A DNA stretch of 64,000 bases from Bog-756 sp052326605 (lineage in GTDB: Bacteria; Actinomycetota; Acidimicrobiia; Acidimicrobiales; RAAP-2): the NCBI GenBank assembly GCA_052326605.1, contig JBKQMB010000095.1:62001-126000 (forward strand), written 5' to 3'. Each line of letters begins with the position of its first letter. Position 1 is the stretch's first letter. The notes under the pieces were generated by a model. The model was not told the origin of the DNA and did no database searches. It was given only the letters and a program-made list of their open reading frames with translations. Of the stretch, positions 1 to 7,743 are shown one piece after another. A program made the position numbers and the translations under genes.

Positions 1-1042
1 AGACGGCGGCAAGGTTGGCCGCGACCTGGGGACGGGTGGGTTCGGCACGGGCCGAGACGACCAGGACGACCTTGCGAGCACCTGGGCCCGGGAGCGGCAG
101 CTCCTCGGCCGGAGCGACTTCCGCAGGCAGGTTCGCGTCGCCGCTCTGCAGGAGGTAGTCGAAAGGGCTGGTCGTGACCGGGGCGGGTGCCAACCCTTCG
201 AAGAGCACCGACATGCGCAGCATTCGATAGGACTCCGCTGCCGGTGACGCCGGGTCCGCTGCGACGACAAGAGCCTGTACCGGGGCACCGTCGGCACCCG
301 TCACGGCAGGAATTTCCGCCACCACCGGATAGTCGAACGTCGACTCGGCCCTGGCCGCACTCCGAATGCGCTGGTTCAGTAGCTCCCGGAGCAACACGAT
401 GCCCGCCCCGAGGACCACACCGACGGCCAAGCCGACAAGTAGCCGGATCTTCCGGCTTCCCATCGGACCCGGAGAGACCCTGATCGTCGATGGGAGCAGC
501 GTCGCCTGAACGGCCGGTTGCACCACCATGTACCCGGTGTTCCCGGGAGTACCCGATGACCCCCGGCGCAGTGAGGGCTGGCTGGAGAGAGTGTCGTCCA
601 CCTCCTGGGCGTAGTCGTTGGCCAACTGCACGGCCCCGTCGGAACTGGACCCGGCCGCCGTGAGCACGACCTCATTGGCCGCGATCCTCTTCAGCGATCC
701 CGGAGCCGGAGGGAGGATTGCCGAAGACAGCAGAGCAGGAATGACGGATGCCGGAATACCCAGGCTGTCGGAATCATCCTGAGCCGTGGATTGCTTGGTC
801 CCGGAACTTTCCGAATAGAAGACGATCTGGCCAGCGGTGACACCGCCGCTCAGCGCGCTGTTCCCACCAGCCGGCGGGGCGCCGACCAAGGTGGTGGCTC
901 GCCACGGGAAGCCGTAGTTGGTCGTGTGGATCACCGTGGCCTTCACCGGGATGAGGACAGCTATCACTGCAATGAGGATCCCCAGAGCCACAAGCAGTCG
1001 CCAGCTGCGCCGAAGCGCCGATACGTAGTCGATTGGCTCCAT
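1..1042 (-). CDS. Wzz-type polysaccharide co-polymerase with start of a BY-kinase domain (partial)
   Basis: The frame is open from an ATG at 1042 to the window edge (347 codons), so the C-terminus is missing. The start has an AGGAG about 10 nt upstream. The visible protein begins MEPIDYVSALRRSW, has a membrane segment at about residues 15-33, an extracytoplasmic stretch of about 165 residues, a YMVVQPA motif before the second membrane segment (about 199-218), then a cytoplasmic linker with AESYRMLR and KVVLVVSA. That order is known from Wzz/CpsD-like fusions that control polysaccharide chain length and end in a bacterial tyrosine kinase. The ATPase motifs would lie outside the window, so kinase activity is inferred. 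It is divergent from the nucleotide-sugar genes at 1623-5996, which fits capsule or exopolysaccharide export. Confidence 0.82.
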   Translation of the reverse strand, partial: MEPIDYVSALRRSWRLLVALGILIAVIAVLIPVKATVIHTTNYGFPWRATTLVGAPPAGGNSALSGGVTAGQIVFYSESSGTKQSTAQDDSDSLGIPASVIPALLSSAILPPAPGSLKRIAANEVVLTAAGSSSDGAVQLANDYAQEVDDTLSSQPSLRRGSSGTPGNTGYMVVQPAVQATLLPSTIRVSPGPMGSRKIRLLVGLAVGVVLGAGIVLLRELLNQRIRSAARAESTFDYPVVAEIPAVTGADGAPVQALVVAADPASPAAESYRMLRMSVLFEGLAPAPVTTSPFDYLLQSGDANLPAEVAPAEELPLPGPGARKVVLVVSARAEPTRPQVAANLAAV

Positions 1043-1413
1043 CGATCCCCTACTCCTGCCCCGTGCTGCCTACCCCGTAGAGAGAAGATCATATACCCCA
1101 ATTTGCCCAATGGACCAGCACCAAACAGGTCTCGCGAGATTGTACCGAGGCCGCCCCGCAACCAGCACTCGAGGAGAGCCGGCGAAGGCCTTCAAAACGC
1201 TCACCGCTGGTCAACATGGGGTGCACGGCCGGCTCGCCACCGATGCGAGCGATCCAGGTCGCTCCTGTATGGATGATCGAGTTCCTGATCTATCCCCATA
1301 CGCATATCCCCAATATTGAGGATGGAAAGACAGCCGCCATCTCGGTAGGGTCCCTGGGGTACAGCCTTCGCCGTCAAGGCGGGACCAAGGGGTGGACAGT
1401 GGGTGTTCGCGAT

Positions 1414-1467
1414 CCGGTGGCCGAGCCACCGGAGAGCAGGCGCACGAAGTGCCGAGGGGGGACTCGG
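1414..1467 (+). promoter_or_regulatory. Cluster of three consecutive GC-rich hairpins in leader
   Basis: Seen directly: CCGGTGGC/GCCACCGG (1414-1432, 3-nt CGA loop), GCAC/GTGC around GAA (1442-1452), and CCGAG/CTCGG (1452-1467). The first stem is 8 bp and perfect. Three stacked stems upstream of a biosynthetic operon could be a structured leader RNA or only GC-rich chance. I compared it by eye with c-di-GMP and c-di-AMP riboswitch patterns and could not match either. Confidence 0.3.
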
Positions 1468-1519
1468 GCTAGGGTCGGAAACAGCTGGTGCATGACGATT
1501 TTGACATCAGGGGGGACGT

Positions 1520-1600
1520 ATGAGCAGCCTCAACACGTCGGACGCATGGCGCGTTCATGGCAGGTGCGAAATCCGGGTGGTTTCGAAACTGTCGGCATGA
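1520..1600 (+). CDS. Possible 26-residue leader ORF upstream of the dehydratase
   Basis: An ATG at 1520 follows a GGGGGG run (ends 1515) at Shine-Dalgarno distance and reads MSSLNTSDAWRVHGRCEIRV... for 26 codons to TGA at 1598-1600. The next gene starts 22 nt later behind a second G-run. It resembles no family I know. It could be a translated leader peptide or a chance frame; only the good ribosome-binding site argues for it. Confidence 0.25.
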   Translation: MSSLNTSDAWRVHGRCEIRVVSKLSA

Positions 1601-1622
1601 ACTTTCTTTGGGGGGCTTTCGG

Positions 1623-3683
1623 GTGATTGAGGTTTCTGCTGAGGACGATGGTCCCGGCCGGGAGGCGGATTCCCGCGAATCCCCGCCTGCCAGTCGTGCG
1701 AGTACGAACTTTGCGGTGCGGGTCAGCCGGATCCGGTCCACACTCGTCTTCGCCGTCCTTGACGTGATCTGTGTCATCGGTGCTTACAGCCTGGCCGAAG
1801 TTGTCTACTTCCGAGGCAAGGCGCCAGAACACTACTGGCAGGGATTCAGTTCCTTCCTCTTCGTCGCCGTTCTCGTCACGCTCGCCGCCAATCGCCTGTT
1901 CGGGCTGTACGGGCGCATGTGGCGGCACGCCGGTGCCGAGGAGGCTCGCCAATTGGTCCTGTCGGCCTCCGTCGTGGTCTGCCTTCTTGTGGCCCTCTAC
2001 CCCCTGCGAGGAAGCATTCGGATCGCCCACGTGCCACTGGCGGTCATCGTTGTCGGATGCATGTTCGCCACTGCGGCGATGGGGCTGCTCCGGTTCCACT
2101 CACGTCTGTTCGCCTGGCAGCGTGGATCACGCAGAGTCGGCCTCCGCGTCGGCGTCGTCGGGAGTCGAGATGCGGGCGCGGCTGTCATCCGGGAGATGCT
2201 GCGGAGCCCGGGTGCCGGGCTGGTGCCCGTGGCCGTATTCGACGACGACAGTCGGGCTCACGGACTGTCCATGCTCGGAGTTCCCGTCGTCGGCTCGATT
2301 GCCGACATCAAGGATGCAGTAGACCGCTACATGCTTCAGCAGGTGCTGCTGGCTATCCCCGATCCACCACCGGAGTTCGTCGAGCGCGTGCTGAATTCCT
2401 GTGAGGCCGCAAACGTGACGATGAAGGTGTTGCCGGGAGTCGGCCATCTGGTCCACGGGACGGGTCAGGCAGCGGCGATTCGCGAGGCCCGCGAGCCACG
2501 GATCGAAGACCTTCTCGGACGCACGCCGATCCCCATCGACCTCCTCGCCGTGCGCCGGTCCCTGGTGGGGCGCCGCGTCCTGGTCACCGGTGCCGGCGGT
2601 TCCATCGGTTCGGAGATCTGCCGACAGGTTGCCGAGCTGGACCCTGCAGAGCTCGTTCTCCTCGATCACGACGAAACTCATCTTCACGACGCCGCGGCCG
2701 CATTGCGCCTGCCCTGTAGGCAGGCGCTCGTCGACATCACCGATCGCTCCGCCGTGTTCGGAGCCTTCAGGAGGTTCGTGCCCGAGGTCGTCTTCCACGC
2801 TGCTGCGCACAAGCACGTTCCCGTGTTGGAGGATCACCCGATCGAAGCCGCACAGACGAATGTCTTCGGCACCATCAACGTCGTGGAGGCTGCCATCGAA
2901 GTCGGCGCTCAGCGATTCGTGCAGATCTCGACGGACAAGGCGGTTCGGCCCTCGAGCGTCATGGGAGCGTCCAAACAACTGGCCGAAAAGGTGGTTCTCT
3001 CACGGGCGCCTGTCGGGTTCTCCTACTGCACCGTACGATTCGGCAACGTCTTGGGAAGCCGAGGAAGCGTCATCCCGACGTTCGCCCGGCAGATCGCCCA
3101 CAGTGGCCCGGTCACGGTCACCGATGTGAGAATGACCCGGTTCTTCATGAGCGTGGAAGAGGCCGTCCAACTCGTGCTGGAGTCATCGATGCTCTCCGAT
3201 GGCGGGGGCGAGGTCTTCATGCTCGAAATGGGCAATCCGGTCCGCATCCTCGATCTGGCCGAACGCATGATCCGGCTCTCCGGTTACCAGGTGGGCGTCG
3301 ACATCCCCATCGAAGTGATAGGCATCCGACCGGGTGAGAAGCTCGATGAGGAGCTCAACACACCGGACGAGGAGATCGTCGCCACCTCTCACCCCTACAT
3401 CAAGCGGTTGGTCCCGATACCGGCCTCGCACGACGAGCTCGCGGCCTGCCTCCGTCAGTTGAGCAAGGCCGCGTCCCGCAGGGACGGCGACGCGGCGAGG
3501 ATGCTGCTGTTCGGCCGGGCTCCTTCGGATCAGACGGCAACACCGCTACCTCCGGGATCCTCAAACGGCCACGAGGTCGCACTAGTGACCGACCCAGGCC
3601 CCACTGCGCCTGATCCCAAGGCTGGTACGGGGCGTGGCAACGGGCACCGGCCATCCGTTTCCGCCGAGCAGGTTCCCGCATGA
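1623..3683 (+). CDS. CapD/WbpM/PglF-family nucleotide-sugar 4,6-dehydratase, membrane-anchored
   Basis: This long-form UDP-GlcNAc-type 4,6-dehydratase (686 aa from the GTG at 1623) starts pathways to 6-deoxy amino sugars for surface glycans. Four predicted membrane segments fill the first 160 or so residues. A first Rossmann-like domain follows (RVGVVGSRDAG), then the catalytic NAD(P)-binding domain with TGAGGSIGS near residue 320. The active-site stretch STDKAVRPSSVMGASK (about 435-450) has the Asp-Lys pair and a Met eight residues after the Lys, where short-chain dehydrogenases have Tyr; this is characteristic of the large PglF/WbpM enzymes. The chosen GTG has a GGGGGG 7-12 nt upstream; an in-frame ATG at 1557 lacks such a site. 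It overlaps the next gene, so the two are probably co-transcribed. Confidence 0.88.
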   Translation: MIEVSAEDDGPGREADSRESPPASRASTNFAVRVSRIRSTLVFAVLDVICVIGAYSLAEVVYFRGKAPEHYWQGFSSFLFVAVLVTLAANRLFGLYGRMWRHAGAEEARQLVLSASVVVCLLVALYPLRGSIRIAHVPLAVIVVGCMFATAAMGLLRFHSRLFAWQRGSRRVGLRVGVVGSRDAGAAVIREMLRSPGAGLVPVAVFDDDSRAHGLSMLGVPVVGSIADIKDAVDRYMLQQVLLAIPDPPPEFVERVLNSCEAANVTMKVLPGVGHLVHGTGQAAAIREAREPRIEDLLGRTPIPIDLLAVRRSLVGRRVLVTGAGGSIGSEICRQVAELDPAELVLLDHDETHLHDAAAALRLPCRQALVDITDRSAVFGAFRRFVPEVVFHAAAHKHVPVLEDHPIEAAQTNVFGTINVVEAAIEVGAQRFVQISTDKAVRPSSVMGASKQLAEKVVLSRAPVGFSYCTVRFGNVLGSRGSVIPTFARQIAHSGPVTVTDVRMTRFFMSVEEAVQLVLESSMLSDGGGEVFMLEMGNPVRILDLAERMIRLSGYQVGVDIPIEVIGIRPGEKLDEELNTPDEEIVATSHPYIKRLVPIPASHDELAACLRQLSKAASRRDGDAARMLLFGRAPSDQTATPLPPGSSNGHEVALVTDPGPTAPDPKAGTGRGNGHRPSVSAEQVPA

Positions 3684-4974
3684 GCATGCTGCCGGAAACC
3701 GGCGGTTGAGGCAGCTCACCGGGGCGACCAAGCTCGTCGTCGTCGGCCAGGGCTACGTCGGGCTTCCACTGGCAATGCGTGCGGTGGAGGTCGGGTTCGA
3801 CGTCGTCGGCTTCGACGTGGACTCGGGGCGCGCCAAGAGGCTCGCCGCTGGTGACTCCTTCGTCGAGGACGTCCCCGATGACCGCCTTGCCCGGGCCCTC
3901 GAATCGAATCGTTACGAAGCCACGTCCGATCCCGACCGGATGGCCGGCTTCGACGTGGCGGTCATCGACGTTCCCACGCCCTTGAGCGACGGGATCCCCA
4001 ACCTTTCCCACGTGGAGAACGCGGCCCGACTGGTGGCCCGGTACCTCCGTTCGGGCTGCACCGTGGTATTGGAGTCGACCACCTACCCGGGGACAACCGA
4101 GGAGCTCGTCGCCCCTCTCCTCGAGGAAGGATCGGGGCTGACCGCCGGCAGCGACTTCCACCTGGGCTACAGCCCCGAACGCATCGATCCTGGCAATCCC
4201 ACCTGGCAGCTCGAGAACACGCCGAAGGTGGTCTCAGGCATCGACAGAGCCTCGAGCGATGCCGTGCGCCGGTTCTACGATCGCATCGTCGAGCGAACGG
4301 TCACCGTTTCCGGGACCCGGGAGGCCGAGCTCACCAAACTGCTCGAGAACACCTTCCGGCACGTCAACATCGCGCTCGTCAATGAACTGGCTATGTTCGC
4401 AGCAGAACTCGACATCGACGTCTGGGAAGCCATCGACGCCGCTTCGACCAAGCCGTTCGGCTACATGCGTTTCACCCCTGGGCCGGGCGTGGGCGGCCAC
4501 TGCCTCCCGATCGACCCCAGCTACCTGTCGTGGAAGGTACAGCGCAGCCTCGGGCAGTCGTTTCGATTCGTGGAGCTGGCCAACGACGTCAACCAGCACA
4601 TGCCCGACTACGTGGTCCGCCGTTTGATCCTGGCCTTCAACCGGATGGGACGGGCCATCAACGGATCGCGGCTCCTCCTCCTCGGGCTCGCCTACAAGCG
4701 CAACACCGGTGACGCCCGAGAAGCACCCGGGACCACCATCGCCGATTCGCTGGCTGCTCTGGGTGCCGAGGTTCGGGTGGTCGATCCCCACCTGTCGGAC
4801 GGTTCGGCGCCGTACCCACTCGTCGAGCTCACCGCCGACGAGCTTTGTGCCGCCGACGGCGTCGTCCTCGTCACCGACCACGATGCCTTCGACTACGACC
4901 TGATCCGTCGTCATGCCACGTTCGTGCTCGACACCCGGAATCGGCTGGACGGCCCCACGGTCGAACGGCTGTAG
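3634..4974 (+). CDS. Nucleotide-sugar dehydrogenase (UDP-GlcNAc/UDP-ManNAc 6-dehydrogenase type)
   Basis: This enzyme oxidises C6 of a UDP-hexose or UDP-HexNAc to the uronic acid in two NAD-dependent steps. The N-terminal Rossmann motif is VVGQGYVGLPLA, the central helix is ELTKLLENTFRHVNIALVNE, and the catalytic cysteine sits in GGHCLPIDPSYL (about residue 289). YSPERIDPGN and the C-terminal LGLAYKRNTGD motif complete the family signature. The HC-x-PxDPxYL form is closer to WbpA/WecC enzymes than to UDP-glucose dehydrogenase. The start is uncertain: GTG 3634 overlaps the previous gene by 50 nt, and a TTG at 3706 lies just before the Rossmann fold. An ATGA at 3680 is out of frame and stops after nine codons. 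Confidence 0.88.
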   Translation: MATGTGHPFPPSRFPHEHAAGNRRLRQLTGATKLVVVGQGYVGLPLAMRAVEVGFDVVGFDVDSGRAKRLAAGDSFVEDVPDDRLARALESNRYEATSDPDRMAGFDVAVIDVPTPLSDGIPNLSHVENAARLVARYLRSGCTVVLESTTYPGTTEELVAPLLEEGSGLTAGSDFHLGYSPERIDPGNPTWQLENTPKVVSGIDRASSDAVRRFYDRIVERTVTVSGTREAELTKLLENTFRHVNIALVNELAMFAAELDIDVWEAIDAASTKPFGYMRFTPGPGVGGHCLPIDPSYLSWKVQRSLGQSFRFVELANDVNQHMPDYVVRRLILAFNRMGRAINGSRLLLLGLAYKRNTGDAREAPGTTIADSLAALGAEVRVVDPHLSDGSAPYPLVELTADELCAADGVVLVTDHDAFDYDLIRRHATFVLDTRNRLDGPTVERL

Positions 4975-5057
4975 TCTCCGCCGATGCGACGACAGGTGAA
5001 CTCGTCGGCGGGCTGGGGTCCTGTGGGCAGGACCGTCCCCAGTGGGCACGAGGGCCG

Positions 5058-5996
5058 ATGATGAAGGTGGTGGTCACCGGAGGTGCAGGGTTCATCGGTG
5101 CCAATCTGTGCCGAACTCTGGTCGCCGAGCCAGAGGTGCAGGAGGTGGTGGCTCTCGATGATCTGTCCACCGGCTCTCGCCAGAACCTGGCTGGACTCGA
5201 CCAGGTCTCGCTGGTCGAAGGGTCGATCCTCGACGCCGCCCTCCTCGACGAGGTCTTTCACGAGGCGGACGCCGTCGTGCACCTGGCTGCCCGACCATCC
5301 GTCGCCCGTTCCCTGGCCGACCCCATGGCCAGCCACCTGACCAACGCGACGGGGACCATGGAGGTGCTCGAGGCTGCCCGACGCCGGGGAGGTGTGCAGG
5401 TGGTGGTGGCATCCTCCTCGTCGGTCTACGGTGCCAATCCTGCGTTACCCAAGCGCGAGGACCTGGCGACCATGCCGGTCAGTCCCTATGCGGCCGGCAA
5501 GTTGGCCGCCGAAGCCGCCTCGCTGGCCTACGGGCGGTCGTTCGACCTCCCGGTCCTCGCCTTCCGCTTCTTCAACGTCTTCGGCCCACTGCAGGCGTCC
5601 AACCATGCCTACGCCGCTGTGGTGCCCGCCTTTGTAGCGTCGGCATTGCGCCACGATCCGTTACCGGTGCACGGTGATGGCCGGCAGACGCGCGACTTCA
5701 CGTACGTGGGGAACGTGGCAGCCGTCCTGGCCGAGGCGGTGGTCCGCCACGTGACCTACCCTGGGCCGGTCAACCTGGCTTTCGGCACCAGGGTCTCGCT
5801 CCTCGACCTCATCGAGCTCCTCGAACAGGTCGTGGGCAGACCGCTCCCCCGCATCCACACCGAGTCCCGGGCCGGTGACGTGCGGGATTCGCAGGCCGAC
5901 CAGACCCGTTTCCGCGAGCTCTTCCCCGGTATCGAACCGGTCAGCCTCGAAGAGGGGCTGCGAGCGACCGTGGCCTGGTTCCTGGGGAATTCCTGA
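5058..5996 (+). CDS. NAD-dependent nucleotide-sugar epimerase (GalE/WbpP-like)
   Basis: A 312-residue extended SDR. The NAD-binding motif TGGAGFIG begins at about residue 8, and the active site shows SSSVYG with the catalytic Tyr and Lys in PYAAGKLAAE (Y144, K148). FRFFNVFGP and RDFTYVGNVA are typical of UDP-glucose or UDP-GlcNAc 4-epimerases. I chose the paired ATGs at 5058/5061, preceded by a GAGGG, over an upstream frame with no family similarity. Following a dehydratase and a dehydrogenase, it probably makes another sugar donor for the same surface polysaccharide. Exact substrate is not readable from sequence. Confidence 0.87.
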   Translation: MMKVVVTGGAGFIGANLCRTLVAEPEVQEVVALDDLSTGSRQNLAGLDQVSLVEGSILDAALLDEVFHEADAVVHLAARPSVARSLADPMASHLTNATGTMEVLEAARRRGGVQVVVASSSSVYGANPALPKREDLATMPVSPYAAGKLAAEAASLAYGRSFDLPVLAFRFFNVFGPLQASNHAYAAVVPAFVASALRHDPLPVHGDGRQTRDFTYVGNVAAVLAEAVVRHVTYPGPVNLAFGTRVSLLDLIELLEQVVGRPLPRIHTESRAGDVRDSQADQTRFRELFPGIEPVSLEEGLRATVAWFLGNS

Positions 5997-6196
5997 CCTC
6001 CCGCAGCCGGCGCTCCGGCTCGGGAGGCCACGGCCCCCGTCGGCGCCCCTCACTGCCCGTCCGCCGGACACACGGCAGTTTCGGCCCGGAGGCTCCCTCG
6101 ACGTGTGACCATCGCGACCAGCTCACCCGAGATGGTGATCCGGGCTATGGCCAGGACGATCTGGCGGCTAGGCTGGTAGTTTGTAGCGTTAGCACC

Positions 6197-7591
6197 ATGG
6201 CGCAAGGCTTTGTTCAGTTGGAATGCACGAGTGGTGCTTGGGGGGGTGCACGGCGAAAGATGTCGATCGATATTTGCGGCACGACAGTGGGTACCCGAGT
6301 GCAGACTCGGACCGTGGCTCGTACCGTGGCAAACATCGAACTGAGACCGCACTCGAAGGGCAGTTCGGCGTGCGGGGCATCGGACAGGTCCTCCATGCTC
6401 GACGCGGCCCTCCGAAACATCAAACAGAACATCCGAGCCGATGATCGTGTCTGCCCCTACGGTGTTTCCCGCATTGCCATTGCATTCGGTCCCAGCGTCG
6501 ATGCGGTGACCCCGAGGTGCCTGGGGGAGCGCCTGGCCCGGGCCATTGGTCAGGGCCTGGTGAGCGATCGCCAAGCAGGCGGGCGACCGGAACGACTGGT
6601 TGCATCGGAGCAGGCGACAGAGGGGTCTTCACTCGGCGGCGCCATGAAGGCCCTCCACGCGCGAGCCGGGACGATGCCCTCCACCACCGTCGTCACCGTG
6701 GACCGGCTCCTCGGAGGCGGAGCGCTGATGGCGGAAAACGCCACGCACGCGCCTCGGAACCCGAGCGACACCAGGTCGTCGAAGGCACGCGCCTCGGTTC
6801 CGCAACTTCGTCACCGCACCGTCGTCCGCTACTCCACCGGTCGCCTCCCCAGCTATGGGTCCCGCTACGACGACCACCTGCAGCACGGTGACGATAGGCC
6901 CAACCTGGGCGCCGTGCTGGTGGTGGATTCCGATCCCTCGGCAGCCGGCACCCCGGGTCTGGCGGCACTGGCCACGTCCTCGCTGTCCGGGCGCCTCGGC
7001 TTCAAGGTCGGCGTCATCTCGCTCGGCGCCGACAACGACCTCATCACCGAGATCGGCGGCGTCGATCTCGACCTGGTGGTGATGATGATCGGCGCCGAGC
7101 CCGACGACAGGCCCTCGTCGTGGTCATCGAGCACCTGGTGCATTCCGGCCCGACTGTCCAGCGGCTACCGGTCGATGGGCATCGACGTCCTCGCCGTGAG
7201 TTCCGGCGCCGGCGCCGGCGCCCTGGTCGGCTGCCTCGAGCAGGGAGCCTCGGTCCTCTTCGATCTCAACGCGCTGCCATCCGTGCTGCGCTCTCGCAGT
7301 CAGACGGACCCCAAAGCCCGTCAGCGGCCACTGGGCGGGAACGGCAACAACGTGCCGCCACCGTTACTCGCCCTGATGAAGCTGACCTCCAGCGAGCGCC
7401 GAGTGCTGTTCTATCTCACGACGGGAAGATCGGCACAGGACATTGCCCAGGACCTGGTCGTGTCGCTGGCCACGGTCCGATCCCACATCCGCTCCATTCT
7501 TCGGAAACTCGGTGTTCGATCTCAACTGGCAGCCGTGGCCATAGCCAACAGTCGTGGCCACGTCCACGACGAGACCATCGGTCTCTCCTAG
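6197..7591 (+). CDS. LuxR-type regulator with N-terminal degenerate GGDEF-like domain
   Basis: The C-terminus (about residues 395-450) is a clear LuxR/GerE helix-turn-helix: LTSSERRVLFYLTTGRS, then ATVRSHIRSILRKLGVRSQ. The middle, VLVVDSDPSAAG...GVDLDLVVMMIG, looks like a receiver-type fold without a normal phosphoacceptor. The first 150 or so residues contain RADDRVCPYGVSRIAIAFG and LGERLARAI, which match the end of a GGDEF domain (RxDxVxRYGGDEF) with the catalytic GGDEF replaced. It is therefore unlikely to make c-di-GMP. The start is uncertain: ATG 6197 has no Shine-Dalgarno, ATG 6260 begins just before the domain, and ATG 6728 has a GGAGG but would lose the GGDEF-like part. It sits beside the polysaccharide genes and may regulate them. 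Confidence 0.7.
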   Translation: MAQGFVQLECTSGAWGGARRKMSIDICGTTVGTRVQTRTVARTVANIELRPHSKGSSACGASDRSSMLDAALRNIKQNIRADDRVCPYGVSRIAIAFGPSVDAVTPRCLGERLARAIGQGLVSDRQAGGRPERLVASEQATEGSSLGGAMKALHARAGTMPSTTVVTVDRLLGGGALMAENATHAPRNPSDTRSSKARASVPQLRHRTVVRYSTGRLPSYGSRYDDHLQHGDDRPNLGAVLVVDSDPSAAGTPGLAALATSSLSGRLGFKVGVISLGADNDLITEIGGVDLDLVVMMIGAEPDDRPSSWSSSTWCIPARLSSGYRSMGIDVLAVSSGAGAGALVGCLEQGASVLFDLNALPSVLRSRSQTDPKARQRPLGGNGNNVPPPLLALMKLTSSERRVLFYLTTGRSAQDIAQDLVVSLATVRSHIRSILRKLGVRSQLAAVAIANSRGHVHDETIGLS

Positions 7592-7743
7592 ACAGGGATT
7601 CGCTGCGAGCAGCATGCCTCCATCGGAGCCACCGGAATTCTGCCCGATGCCAAGACGGAACGCAGAGCGACCAGTTCCTGATCACATGCCATGTGGATAC
7701 TCGTCGAGTGGCGCAACCGGACACCGGTCGGTCCGGAAGACGT

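Larger units (their letters stand above)
1043..1622. other. Divergent intergenic region / long 5' leader of the polysaccharide genes
   Basis: About 580 bp separate the Wzz-like gene from the dehydratase gene, and no conserved protein is visible on either strand. The right half contains a run of GC-rich hairpins (1414-1467), a TTGACA at 1501-1506 without a clear -10, and a 26-codon reading frame (1520-1600). Promoters for both divergent genes probably lie here, but I cannot place them with confidence. Confidence 0.5.

Noticed and set aside
1043..1622. c-di-GMP or c-di-AMP riboswitch in the long leader
   Set aside because: Hairpins are present, but the conserved core sequences I know for either class are not.
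3680..3709. ATGA-coupled start of the UDP-sugar dehydrogenase at 3680
   Set aside because: The frame from this ATG stops after nine codons and is not the dehydrogenase frame.
6728..7591. Short 287-residue LuxR protein starting at ATG 6728
   Set aside because: It has the better Shine-Dalgarno but would drop a region that matches a GGDEF pattern in the same frame; kept as an alternative start only.
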